Shown here piece after piece: positions 7,451 to 14,135 of a DNA stretch of 25,559 nt; position 1 is the stretch's first letter; every line of letters begins with the position of its first letter. The DNA is from a virus. The position numbers and the translations under genes are program-made. The stretch covers positions 1-25,559 of IMG/VR virus record IMGVR_UViG_3300042352_001251. One strand, given 5' to 3'. Below the pieces are notes generated by a model. It saw nothing but the letters and a program-made list of their open reading frames with translations, had not been told where the DNA came from and searched no databases.

Positions 7451-8356
7451 TTAAGGATTATATTTTTTAGCTAATCTTTTTAACAACTCCAACAATCTAT
7501 GATCTGGGTAAGAATCAAACTTGTCTTTTCTACAATTTACGTGCGTCCACAAACCTGCAGTTTTATTTGAAATTAATTCAGGCATATATTTAAACCAAGA
7601 CATATCAAAATCTTTTTGAACAGGTATGTTATAATTTTCAATTAAATACACTAGAAGCTTCTCTAATGTATCCAATTGGGCGTCAGTATATGCATGAAAG
7701 TATTTAAAATCCTTGAATGGTGTTTCTAATTCATATACTTCTTCAGCAGGAATTTCTGTTTTCCAATCATTCGGCCAAGCATAATATTTATCTCCAACTT
7801 TTTTAAGTGGACCAAAACAACAAATTTCTATACCAATCGATTTTTTATCTAAAGCACCATTTGTTCCTTTTACTCCTAAATGCCAACCCCAATAATCTGG
7901 ATGAAATGCTTCATATACTTTTCCATCTTCACCATCTATTACATAAGCAGTGGCTATTTTTATTTCATCACCTGCCCAATAACCTATTGTCTTTTCAGCA
8001 CTTTTTCTTCCAGCAGTAAAATGTATAAATATTTTATCTTTGTCTGTTTTTTGTTTTACGTATTGGGAAACATCTAATGGATGAGTTTTAACAATCTCTA
8101 AATTTCCGTAAACCTTTGGTGTAATTCTTCCCTTATCTTCTTTTGAAGTTCTCTTTTGAGCAGCTTTTAAAGCTTCCAATGTTTTAAATCCAACGATTCC
8201 ATCTGTTTCTAAGTTGACTTTTTTCTGAAAAGCCTTTATTGATCTTAATGTTCTATCTCCAAAATGACCATCAACGATTAAATCATACCCTAAAAAAGAT
8301 AAGTACTTTTGAACTTCTGAAACTTTTGAATTGATGTCTCCGTATTTTAAACTCAT
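7451..8356 (-). CDS. Endolysin: peptidoglycan-binding plus N-acetylmuramoyl-L-alanine amidase
   Basis: A 301-residue lysis enzyme expected to cut the amide bond between N-acetylmuramic acid and the stem peptide. Residues ~6-66 are a PG_binding_1 domain (VSEVQKYLSFLGY, DGHFGDRTLRSIKAFQ, LETDGIVGFKTLEAL). Residues ~100-285 are an Amidase_2 (type 2) domain: zinc-ligand candidates H112 in IFIHFTAG, H272 in LWTHVN, and an acidic/Cys segment C275-R-K-D278-KF-D281, with the SIGIEICC strand between. No signal peptide is visible, so a holin or another route is needed to reach the periplasm. It is the first gene of the leftward run 8356-4968, with a late-type box 17 nt upstream, as suits lysis. No holin is identifiable next to it. 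Confidence 0.88.
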   Translation of the reverse strand: MSLKYGDINSKVSEVQKYLSFLGYDLIVDGHFGDRTLRSIKAFQKKVNLETDGIVGFKTLEALKAAQKRTSKEDKGRITPKVYGNLEIVKTHPLDVSQYVKQKTDKDKIFIHFTAGRKSAEKTIGYWAGDEIKIATAYVIDGEDGKVYEAFHPDYWGWHLGVKGTNGALDKKSIGIEICCFGPLKKVGDKYYAWPNDWKTEIPAEEVYELETPFKDFKYFHAYTDAQLDTLEKLLVYLIENYNIPVQKDFDMSWFKYMPELISNKTAGLWTHVNCRKDKFDSYPDHRLLELLKRLAKKYNP

Positions 8357-8370
8357 AAAAAAATAATTTT

Positions 8371-8381
8371 TCTATAAATAG
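8371..8381 (-). promoter_or_regulatory. Candidate late-type promoter box before endolysin
   Basis: The minus strand reads CTATTTATAGA, identical to 677-687, ending about 17 nt before the endolysin ATG. It is back-to-back with plus-strand promoter boxes at 8406-8434. Confidence 0.5.
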
Positions 8382-8434
8382 TTCATAAAAAGTGTTTCAT
8401 AAATATTGTAAACTTTTGATTTTACTTGCGTATA
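8373..8434. repeat. Duplicated divergent promoter block, copy 1
   Basis: About 60 bp beginning TATAAATAGTTCATAAAAAG that align, at roughly 80% or better by eye, with 9543-9604. The block carries a leftward TATTTATA box and a rightward TTGTAA(A)C/GCGTATA pair. This suggests duplication of the whole divergent control region with its flanking genes. Confidence 0.65.
8406..8434 (+). promoter_or_regulatory. Early-type promoter P1 for gene at 8524
   Basis: TTGTAAAC at 8406-8413 and GCGTATA at 8428-8434 keep the 22-nt offset seen in the IF-3 promoter. It drives the plus-strand gene at 8524, leaving a leader of about 80 nt. Confidence 0.55.
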
Positions 8435-8453
8435 TTATAAATTATTATACAAT

Positions 8454-8483
8454 ATGTAACTTTTTATTAAACATATCGTATAA
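8454..8483 (+). promoter_or_regulatory. Tandem early-type promoter P2 for gene at 8524
   Basis: ATGTAAC at 8454-8460 and TCGTATAA at 8476-8483, again offset by 22 nt, with one mismatch in each box. It lies 48 nt downstream of P1, giving a tandem pair. The leader to the ATG would be about 35 nt. Confidence 0.45.
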
Positions 8484-8523
8484 TGATTTATAAAGATTAT
8501 TTAAATCTATAAATATAATTATT

Positions 8524-8976
8524 ATGAAAATTACTTATATAAAATCTAAAGATACAGAAACAATTAACGTTCCTGAATTAAAGGAGAAAGTTGGCAATAT
8601 TTTAAATAAATATTTAGATGATAAAAATGAATTATTATTTGACTCTTATGTTGCTGGCAATAGAATAGAAGGTGTTAGTGAAGAGGCTTTCTTATTTATG
8701 GATGAAGAAACTACTAATAATTTAATCAATTGCTATAGAGATTACAATCTTTTAATTGAATATAAAGATATTACACATGAAGTTAAAACAGAAAGCTGTG
8801 ATTTAGAAGAATTTAAAAACATTTTTTACCATAACAAACAAAGTGAATGTAATATTATTTTACTTAACAATTTCTTAAAAAGAAATATGACTTATGATGA
8901 TGTTTTAGATAAAATTTCAATACATGGTTATGATTATTTAAATGAACATGAAAAAAAAATACTCTCTAATATATAA
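8524..8976 (+). CDS. Hypothetical protein, 150 aa, early-type promoter pair
   Basis: An acidic soluble protein of 150 residues, not recognised. It opens with a strand (MKITYIKSKDTETINVPEL), continues with alternating helices, and ends with a helical segment (MTYDDVLDKISIHGYDYLNEHEKKIL). No membrane segment, signal or catalytic motif is visible. It stands alone on the plus strand between the endolysin and the first leader-family gene, has two tandem promoter candidates, and ends in a strong bidirectional terminator. The promoter type is shared with IF-3, which suggests early expression and perhaps host takeover (inference). Confidence 0.7.
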   Translation: MKITYIKSKDTETINVPELKEKVGNILNKYLDDKNELLFDSYVAGNRIEGVSEEAFLFMDEETTNNLINCYRDYNLLIEYKDITHEVKTESCDLEEFKNIFYHNKQSECNIILLNNFLKRNMTYDDVLDKISIHGYDYLNEHEKKILSNI

Positions 8977-9009
8977 AAAAGCCCAACTATTATTTAGTTG
9001 GGCTTTTTT
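8975..9009. terminator. Bidirectional intrinsic terminator
   Basis: A perfect stem, GCCCAACTA (8981-8989) with TAGTTGGGC (8995-9003), loop TTATT, extended by A6 on the left and T6 on the right. It serves both convergent genes: the plus-strand gene ending at 8976 and the minus-strand gene ending at 9024. Confidence 0.92.
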
Positions 9010-9023
9010 ATATTAATTATATA

Positions 9024-9521
9024 TTAACCTTTTTTACCTCCAGTAATATTAGCTTCACCGCTATATACTGTTGAATCTTGGAAATAACCCGCTGTTCCAT
9101 CTGGCGCTTTTAATTCTGGATTCCAATTAGAATATTTAGCAGATGGATTATAACCGTAATAAATTAAATATTTAGGTTTTTGTTCTGCTGTCATTTTATT
9201 GTATATATTAGATTTAGCTCCTTTTAAAGCTGGATCTGTAATTACAGCTATACCCTTCGTTCTTGCTTCCGCATCATTAGTTGGATTTATTTTTAAATCT
9301 TCTCTACGAGCAATTTCTTTAGGTGTTAATTCTTCTTTTTTTCCAAAACCAAAAATCTCTTCTAATTCTTCTGTTTCTTCTGTATCTTCTGTATACATCT
9401 CCTGAAGTCTACTAAGAAGTTTTTTCTTTTCAGCCTCTAGAGTCAATTTCTTTTTAAATCTAGCAGCTTCCTCAGAGATAATTTCTCTAAGTCTAGATTC
9501 TGATATGATTTCTTTTTTCAT
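9024..9521 (-). CDS. Leader-family protein 1, candidate head-internal protein
   Basis: A 165-residue protein starting with the shared leader EIISESRLREIISEEAARF (residues 4-22), then KKKLTLEAEKKKLLSRLQEMY to residue 43. The leader holds [L/I]-x-E sites I6-S-E8, L11-R-E13, I15-S-E17 and L39-Q-E41; the last coincides with the end of similarity to its paralogues. After an acidic linker (~44-60), residues ~70-165 are a separate domain (GIAVITDPALKGAKSN, KPKYLIYYGYNPSAKY) of unknown family with a Gly-rich tail. The analogy is with T4 internal proteins, whose capsid-targeting sequence is removed by the prohead protease. A late-type box precedes it, and a bidirectional terminator follows. Confidence 0.75.
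   Translation of the reverse strand: MKKEIISESRLREIISEEAARFKKKLTLEAEKKKLLSRLQEMYTEDTEETEELEEIFGFGKKEELTPKEIARREDLKINPTNDAEARTKGIAVITDPALKGAKSNIYNKMTAEQKPKYLIYYGYNPSAKYSNWNPELKAPDGTAGYFQDSTVYSGEANITGGKKG
9398..9521 (-). repeat. Leader-coding repeat, copy 1
   Basis: The first ~125 coding nt (residues 1 to about 42) are nearly identical to 10731-10858 and 11665-11792, with differences mostly silent. This copy is the most diverged of the three. Sequence after the block is unrelated among the three genes. Confidence 0.85.
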
Positions 9522-9540
9522 AGGTTTTATTTTTTATTTT

Positions 9541-9551
9541 ATTATAAATAG
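9541..9551 (-). promoter_or_regulatory. Candidate late-type promoter box
   Basis: The minus strand reads CTATTTATAAT, about 22 nt before the ATG at 9521, within the duplicated divergent block. Confidence 0.45.
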
Positions 9552-9604
9552 TTTATAAAAAGTGTTTTATATTATTGTAACCTTTTGAATTTAATTGCGT
9601 ATAA
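9543..9604. repeat. Duplicated divergent promoter block, copy 2
   Basis: Counterpart of 8373-8434: TATAAATAGTTTATAAAAAG followed by GTGTTTTAT, then TTGTAAC and GCGTATAA. Most differences from copy 1 are single-base changes. Confidence 0.65.
9575..9604 (+). promoter_or_regulatory. Early-type promoter for gene at 9626
   Basis: TTGTAAC at 9575-9581 and GCGTATAA at 9597-9604, offset 22 nt. The leader to the ATG at 9626 is about 20 nt and A-rich. Confidence 0.6.
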
Positions 9605-9625
9605 GATGATATAAAAACAAATATT

Positions 9626-9991
9626 ATGGAAAATATTAGCCAAGAAGAATTTAATGAAGGTTTGAGAGCTTATAAAAACGTTTCTACCGAAGAAGTCGAG
9701 AAGATAAATAAAAAATTTAAACTTATTTTGTTTTTATATAACAAAAACATATTGTTTATATTACTTTGGTTTTCAGTAATGTTACCTGCTTTTTTTCTAT
9801 ACATATTTGCTGGTGTAAATTATATAACAAACCTATTTGCCTCGTTTATGTTTGTGATTTACCCAATAATATTCTTTTGTATTAAAAAAACAATATTTAA
9901 ATATAGTGAAATAGAAGATGAATACTTTAGAAGGAAAGTTCATATTTTTGAATACGTTTTAAAAGATAGAAAAGAAAAAAGGGCTGAATAG
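9626..9991 (+). CDS. Small two-helix membrane protein, 121 aa
   Basis: A 121-residue predicted inner-membrane protein. Residues 1-38 are a charged cytosolic-type segment (STEEVEKINKKF). Two transmembrane helices follow, ~42-62 (ILFILLWFSVMLPAFFLYIF) and ~67-86 (ITNLFASFMFVIYPIIFFCI). The tail is charged and basic (RRKVHIFEYVLKDRKEKR). Positive ends suggest both termini face the cytoplasm. No signal peptide. The same layout recurs in the 112-residue protein at 10963. The early-type promoter suggests host modification, such as superinfection exclusion; a holin is an alternative but the promoter class argues against it. Its stop lies inside the following terminator stem. Confidence 0.72.
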   Translation: MENISQEEFNEGLRAYKNVSTEEVEKINKKFKLILFLYNKNILFILLWFSVMLPAFFLYIFAGVNYITNLFASFMFVIYPIIFFCIKKTIFKYSEIEDEYFRRKVHIFEYVLKDRKEKRAE

Positions 9992-10007
9992 CCCCTTTAT
10001 TTTTTTA
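9975..10007 (+). terminator. Intrinsic terminator
   Basis: A-run, then GGGCT (9981-9985), a 4-nt loop, AGCCC (9990-9994), then CTTTATTTTTTT. The gene's TAG stop (9989-9991) is within the hairpin. It separates the plus-strand gene from the convergent gene ending at 10019. Confidence 0.75.
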
Positions 10008-10018
10008 TGTGATTCCAA

Positions 10019-10858
10019 TTATTTTGACCTTGGAATGCTTAACATATCTTTTACTGTATCTACAAAACCAAGTCTTTGATCAGCAGCAAGTAATCCTTGA
10101 ATACCCGCTTTATCAGCTATTCCGTTTAGATATTTATCTATTTGCTGTATTACTAAACCTTTAGCTCTAGCATCTGCAGCTTGTTTAAATTGATTTACAT
10201 ATGTCAAAAGATTTTGATCTTTAACAGTATTAGCAGCTAATTCGATATAACCTTTTTTAACTTTTTTAGCCCCTACTATAAGTTTAATTATTCCCAATAC
10301 AAATGTAAGTGCAGCTGAATAGACAAGTGGGTTTGCTAACAAAAACCCACCTGGAATTGCACCAGTAGCTACAGCCCATCCAATTCCAGCTAATATAATA
10401 CCTACAACAGAAGACCCAAGTCCAAGACCTTTTAGTATTTTACCGAATCTAATTTTAAATTCACCAATATTTTCTTTAACAGTTTGCCCATCTTCTTCAT
10501 TTAAACCATATTCTTTTAATATGTTTTGAGCGACAGTAGCAGCTTGTTTTGCTTCTCCTGCAGGATTGCTAATCGCATCTTGAGCTTCTGAATCTTGACT
10601 GACAGCTTGAGCAACTTGATCTGGAGTCATTTTTATAGCAGCTAAAAAACCTTGAACGTCGGCTTCTGTAGCTGGTCTTACTTTAACAGACTCAGCTCCT
10701 TCTTCCGCTTCATCCATCATTTCCTCCATATACATTTCATTAAGTCTATTAAGAAGTTTTTTCTTTTCAGCTTCTAGAGTTAATTTCTTTTTAAACCTAG
10801 TAGCTTCTTCAGAAATAATTTCTCTTAATCTAGATTCTGATATAATTTCTTTTGCCAT
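10019..10858 (-). CDS. Leader-family protein 2 with two membrane helices
   Basis: A 279-residue protein. Residues 1-45 are the shared leader (AKEIISESRLREIISEEATR ... RLNEMYMEE) with [L/I]-x-E sites including L39-N-E41. Residues ~46-135 are acidic and Ala/Gln-rich (TPDQVAQAVSQDSEAQDAI). Residues ~146-200 contain two hydrophobic stretches (VVGIILAGIGWAVATGAIPG and YSAALTFVLGIIKLIVGA) that look like a helical hairpin. The rest is helical (AAQ/KQ-rich). A packaged protein able to insert into a membrane would suit a role in genome entry or exclusion (inference). Another structural protein with a hydrophobic core segment is possible. A late-type box lies 20 nt upstream. Confidence 0.75.
   Translation of the reverse strand: MAKEIISESRLREIISEEATRFKKKLTLEAEKKKLLNRLNEMYMEEMMDEAEEGAESVKVRPATEADVQGFLAAIKMTPDQVAQAVSQDSEAQDAISNPAGEAKQAATVAQNILKEYGLNEEDGQTVKENIGEFKIRFGKILKGLGLGSSVVGIILAGIGWAVATGAIPGGFLLANPLVYSAALTFVLGIIKLIVGAKKVKKGYIELAANTVKDQNLLTYVNQFKQAADARAKGLVIQQIDKYLNGIADKAGIQGLLAADQRLGFVDTVKDMLSIPRSK
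10731..10858 (-). repeat. Leader-coding repeat, copy 2
   Basis: Codes for residues 1 to about 43. Very close at DNA level to copy 3 (11665-11792), with few substitutions (for example Thr20 instead of Ala20). Similarity extends upstream over the TTATAAATATG promoter-like stretch. Confidence 0.85.
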
Positions 10859-10877
10859 TGATTTTGTTTTTAATTTC

Positions 10878-10888
10878 TTATAAATATG
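10878..10888 (-). promoter_or_regulatory. Candidate late-type promoter box
   Basis: The minus strand reads CATATTTATAA, about 20 nt before the ATG at 10858, identical to the box at 11811-11821. Confidence 0.5.
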
Positions 10889-10905
10889 AAAAAAATTAAA
10901 AATCT

Positions 10906-10935
10906 TTGTAACATATTTATATTTATAGCGTATAA
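10906..10935 (+). promoter_or_regulatory. Early-type promoter for gene at 10963
   Basis: TTGTAAC at 10906-10912 and GCGTATAA at 10928-10935, offset 22 nt. The leader to the ATG at 10963 is about 27 nt. Confidence 0.6.
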
Positions 10936-10962
10936 TGTAGTATAAACATAAATTGATATATT

Positions 10963-11301
10963 ATGAATAGTTTAACCTCTGAAATGAAAGAAGAACAAGA
11001 AAAACAAAGAAAAGAGAAATTGGAACTTATTAAAAAGTTTCAAGAAAAATTGAAGTTTTCAGTGGTTAGCCTTGTATTCTTTATTATACTAACTGGATAT
11101 ACATTATTTGTTCCAATTATATTTATAGGTGCTATTTTACCTATTTTATTTGGAGCTACCTCTATTATTTTTATTCAACAAATAATTCGTTCTTATAACT
11201 ACCTTGAATTTTATAAAAATAATTATAGTTTTATGGAAAGCGTATATAATATAGTGGAACAAGGAAATGAAATAGAACAAAAAAAAGAGCAACTAAATTA
11301 G
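10963..11301 (+). CDS. Small two-helix membrane protein, 112 aa
   Basis: A 112-residue predicted membrane protein. Residues 1-31 are a highly charged helix (EEQEKQRKEKLELIKKF). Hydrophobic segments lie at ~32-50 (FSVVSLVFFIILTGYTLF) and ~52-71 (IIFIGAILPILFGATSIIFI), and the tail is charged and Tyr/Asn-rich. The architecture matches the protein at 9626 although sequence similarity is low, and both have the same promoter type and lie head-to-head with a leader-family gene. Function is unknown; membrane exclusion or host-takeover roles are guesses. It ends in an intrinsic terminator that overlaps the stop codon. Confidence 0.72.
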   Translation: MNSLTSEMKEEQEKQRKEKLELIKKFQEKLKFSVVSLVFFIILTGYTLFVPIIFIGAILPILFGATSIIFIQQIIRSYNYLEFYKNNYSFMESVYNIVEQGNEIEQKKEQLN

Positions 11302-11318
11302 CTGCTCTTTTTTTTTAT
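11281..11318 (+). terminator. Intrinsic terminator, probably bidirectional
   Basis: AAAAAAGAGCA paired with TGCTCTTTTTT, an inner CTA/TAG pairing in the loop, and a T-run of about 11. The TAG stop (11299-11301) is inside the hairpin. The A-run on the left gives a T-tract on the minus strand as well, so it may also end the gene at 11337. Confidence 0.8.
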
Positions 11319-11336
11319 ATCTAAAGACTTAAATTT

Positions 11337-11792
11337 TTATTCTGCTCCTCCGCCAAAATTATGACCTCCAGCAAGTGACCCTTTAGCGCTTGCACCAAAC
11401 TGTTGAAGTTTAGTAAGTTGTGGTTTAAAAGATAAAACTAAAAATGTCTTTTTTGAATTTGGTGCCAAACGAAGTTCTCCTTTAAAAGGGATACTTGCTT
11501 TTTCAGCCTGCCTCATTATTTCTTCTTTAGAAGGCTTAATCTCCCAACCTTTAGGAGCTTTTACTAATACAGCATCTAATTCTTTTTCAAAAGTTTGTTT
11601 GTTAGCTGATATTTCTGCTTTGCTAGGACCAAACAAACCCTCTTCAAGAGAATCTTCCTCCATATACATCTCATTCAGTCTATTAAGAAGTTTTTTCTTT
11701 TCAGCTTCTAGAGTTAATTTCTTTTTAAACCTAGCAGCTTCCTCAGAAATAATTTCTCTAAGTCTAGATTCTGATATAATTTCTTTTGCCAT
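11337..11792 (-). CDS. Leader-family protein 3, candidate head-internal protein
   Basis: A 151-residue protein. Residues 1-46 are the shared leader, almost identical in protein and DNA to that of the 279-residue paralogue, with L39-N-E41 at the junction. After an acidic linker (EEDSLEEGLFG), residues ~55-135 are an unrecognised alpha/beta domain (KQTFEKELDAVLVKAPKGWE, ELRLAPNSKKTFLVLSFKPQ), and the tail is Gly/Ala-rich (GSLAGGHNFGGGAE). No membrane segment. Like its paralogues it has a late-type box just upstream. The role as a packaged, processed protein is inferred from the leader only. Confidence 0.75.
   Translation of the reverse strand: MAKEIISESRLREIISEEAARFKKKLTLEAEKKKLLNRLNEMYMEEDSLEEGLFGPSKAEISANKQTFEKELDAVLVKAPKGWEIKPSKEEIMRQAEKASIPFKGELRLAPNSKKTFLVLSFKPQLTKLQQFGASAKGSLAGGHNFGGGAE
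11665..11792 (-). repeat. Leader-coding repeat, copy 3
   Basis: Third copy of the ~125-nt 5' coding block (see 9398-9521 and 10731-10858). Similarity stops shortly after the codons for NEMYMEE. Confidence 0.85.
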
Positions 11793-11810
11793 AGCCTTTG
11801 TTTTATTTTC

Positions 11811-11821
11811 TTATAAATATG
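11811..11821 (-). promoter_or_regulatory. Candidate late-type promoter box
   Basis: The minus strand reads CATATTTATAA, about 20 nt before the ATG at 11792, in the 73-nt gap after the helicase gene. No clear terminator is seen in that gap, so helicase transcripts may read through. Confidence 0.5.
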
Positions 11822-11865
11822 AAAAAAAATTACATTTCTTTTTTATACTAGTTAAACTTTTAAAT

Positions 11866-13800
11866 TTATTGGTTTTTTATTTTTTCAATCAAAGCCTTTA
11901 GCATATTATAATCCCCTGTATGAACTTTTTTATCCACCCTTTTGTTGTCTAAAACCATAGTTACTACTTGGTCTTTTTCATCTAAAAACTCCATTATATC
12001 TTCATCTATAGTCCCAGAACAATATAAAGTAATAATTTGAATATTGTCGTGAGTTGTTGATGCTCTGTGAATTCTATCTTCGGCCTGCATCATATCTCCA
12101 GGCGTCCATCCAAAACCTAAAAAAATCAAACGACTTGCCTCTGTAAGACTTATTCCAACTCCAGAAGCCATAATCATACCTGAGAAAATTTTGATGTCTT
12201 TATTTTTTTGAAAACTTTGGTATGATTCAAACTTATCATTCTCGCTCATAGATCCAGTATGTAGAACTGATATTTTTGGAAATAGTTTATGCACTTCTTC
12301 GGCAAGTTCTTGCAAGTCTGACATAATTACAACTTTTTCACCACCATCAATTATGTCTTGAATGTAATCTACAGCTCTTTTTAGCTTGCATCTACCTGTA
12401 AACAATTTTAGTTTTGCAATTTTTGCCAAATAAGATTCTTCTGTAGACTTTCCGTCTTTATCTTCTTTTTTGAAAGATTTTATAATTTGTTCGTATTCTT
12501 TATACTCAGCATCCGTTAATTCGATTGGAACATTAGTATATGTTTTAGGAGGTAAATCCTTCAATACATCTTTTTTCAACCTTCTTAAGAACACCCCTGA
12601 TATTCTAGTGAACAATTGTTCTAAGTTAGATACGCCACTATAATCCCAACCAAAGCCAGTATCATATCCAGCGCAATACTTAACGCCAAACTCATGTTGA
12701 TTATTCCACTCGTCTTTATTCAGAAAGTTCAAAGAAGTAAAAAACTCAGAAGGTCTACTTTTAATTGCTGTTCCTGAAATTAAAATCTTTCTAGGAACAA
12801 CATCCCTAAAAGCACGCACAATTACTTGTGTCCATCCCGTCTTCTTTTCTTTGATTCTGTGTGACTCATCAATTACAATCAAATCATAGTCTTCAGGGTT
12901 TAAATACTCTCCAAAACCATCTTCGAAATATTGCAAGGAATGAAATGTTGACTTAAATGTTTTTTTGTTTTTACATTGAGGACATTCTGTTTGAGTCTTG
13001 TTTAGGTTTATTATTTCACAACCACACTCTGTCATACCATTTCCAGCGGTTTTAACCATCTTGCCCTTACACTTATGTTTATATTCAATTTTAATGTAGC
13101 TATCTAAAGATTCATAGTTTATAACATGAAAAAGTGATTCATCTTTTTTATAAGCCACATCTTTACTTCTTTTTTTGGGAACATATTTGTAGACAAACGC
13201 TTTCTCATTTGTGAAGTCATCAATCTCTTTTCTCCAATTAAGCTTTAGGGAAGATGGGCATATAACAAGTGTTTTATATTTATGCTTTACAGCGTAAGAA
13301 ATAGCAGACAAGGTTTTTCCGACACCTGGTTGATCTCCGAGTATTGCCCTTCCATCATTTATTTCGAAAAACTTTACTGCTTGTTTTTGATAATTATATG
13401 GTTGTTGTTTTAAGAAAGAATAATCTTCATTTTCAACACTTAATTGTTCAGCTTTAAGTCTTAATATTTCCGCAAGCCTTTTCTGCCTATCTAAATATTC
13501 CTGTCTTAATTTATTTATGTCGTCCTCTGGTACATTTTGAAATGTGAACGGGATTCCGTTATCAACCATAAAGTTAATTACGTTTCCCATTGCATATTCA
13601 CGGACAGATCTTACCCATTCATCTTTTTCTACACCATCGGCATTTATTATAGAATCTTTTCTAGTAGTTCTGTGTTCTTTAGGAAGTGACTTTATGAACT
13701 CGGACAACATTTTATTAAAATCATATCTAAGTTCATAATTCGCCTTCAACTTTCTTATGTTTACAGGGTTCTTTTGTGAATCTGATTGTTTCTTTGCCAT
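11866..13800 (-). CDS. SNF2-type (SF2) DNA helicase/translocase
   Basis: A 644-residue ATP-dependent DNA translocase, probably acting on forks or recombination intermediates, as T4 UvsW does in its system. Motifs in order: Walker A GVGK162T in a QPGVGKTLSA context; TLVICPSSL; DESH box D311-E-S-H314; LISGTAI (motif III); a second RecA-like lobe with HTGSMSE, SGVGISLTEA (motif V) and QAEDRIHR579 (motif VI, Q572-R579). The DESH box and the IHRA motif favour SNF2/SMARCAL1-like over UvsW proper. An insertion between motifs Ia and II has five Cys (C244, C259, C261, C273, C276), probably a zinc ribbon. It is the last gene of a four-gene operon with a nuclease, following the Hc1-like gene by 1 nt. 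Confidence 0.88.
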   Translation of the reverse strand: MAKKQSDSQKNPVNIRKLKANYELRYDFNKMLSEFIKSLPKEHRTTRKDSIINADGVEKDEWVRSVREYAMGNVINFMVDNGIPFTFQNVPEDDINKLRQEYLDRQKRLAEILRLKAEQLSVENEDYSFLKQQPYNYQKQAVKFFEINDGRAILGDQPGVGKTLSAISYAVKHKYKTLVICPSSLKLNWRKEIDDFTNEKAFVYKYVPKKRSKDVAYKKDESLFHVINYESLDSYIKIEYKHKCKGKMVKTAGNGMTECGCEIINLNKTQTECPQCKNKKTFKSTFHSLQYFEDGFGEYLNPEDYDLIVIDESHRIKEKKTGWTQVIVRAFRDVVPRKILISGTAIKSRPSEFFTSLNFLNKDEWNNQHEFGVKYCAGYDTGFGWDYSGVSNLEQLFTRISGVFLRRLKKDVLKDLPPKTYTNVPIELTDAEYKEYEQIIKSFKKEDKDGKSTEESYLAKIAKLKLFTGRCKLKRAVDYIQDIIDGGEKVVIMSDLQELAEEVHKLFPKISVLHTGSMSENDKFESYQSFQKNKDIKIFSGMIMASGVGISLTEASRLIFLGFGWTPGDMMQAEDRIHRASTTHDNIQIITLYCSGTIDEDIMEFLDEKDQVVTMVLDNKRVDKKVHTGDYNMLKALIEKIKNQ

Positions 13801-13801
13801 A

Positions 13802-14134
13802 CTATCTTCTTTTCCTTTTTTCTTCTAACTTCTTAATTCTCTCATCTTCTTTTTTGAGTCTTAAGATTTCTGCCTTAACTGCTTTGTCTATTGCAGATTC
13901 ATCATTTAGAGGTTGTTTTTTTCTCTTTCTATCTCTTCTCTGTATTTGATCTCTCATAATTAAAGAAAGAAGCCTAATGTCTTGCAATGTCTTTCTTACA
14001 TCAACACCAGCGGCGTGATTATTATGCAAAACAAGCTCTGTTCTTTTTTTTGCACCCTCAGCCACCTCGATTATTTTATACAATAAATCAAGTTCGCTTA
14101 AGTTTTTTAGGTTTTCTAATTCGTTCAAATCCAT
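13802..14134 (-). CDS. Histone H1/Hc1-like DNA-binding protein (tentative)
   Basis: A 110-residue basic helical protein. Residues ~40-65 (NNHAAGVDVRKTLQDIR then MRDQIQRR) resemble the conserved core of Bacteroidota Hc1-like proteins, N-x-AAG-x-x-VRK-x-x-Q-x-hydrophobic-x-x-L...IR..IQ. The C-terminus is a Lys/Arg/Glu-rich helix (KKEDERIKKLEEKRKRR). Such proteins bind and compact DNA. It sits 1-nt from both neighbours, between the unknown 137-residue gene and the helicase, so a DNA-transaction role fits. The family call is from memory of the pattern; a generic coiled coil is the alternative. Confidence 0.5.
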   Translation of the reverse strand: MDLNELENLKNLSELDLLYKIIEVAEGAKKRTELVLHNNHAAGVDVRKTLQDIRLLSLIMRDQIQRRDRKRKKQPLNDESAIDKAVKAEILRLKKEDERIKKLEEKRKRR

Positions 14135-14135
14135 A

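Noticed and set aside
8373-8380. Plus-strand TATAAATA as a T4 late promoter for the gene at 8524
   Set aside because: It is 144 nt from the ATG; the reverse-strand reading is consistently close to minus-strand starts instead.
9626-9991. Holin partner for the endolysin
   Set aside because: Size and helices would allow it, but it is on the opposite strand with an early-type promoter and long charged tails.
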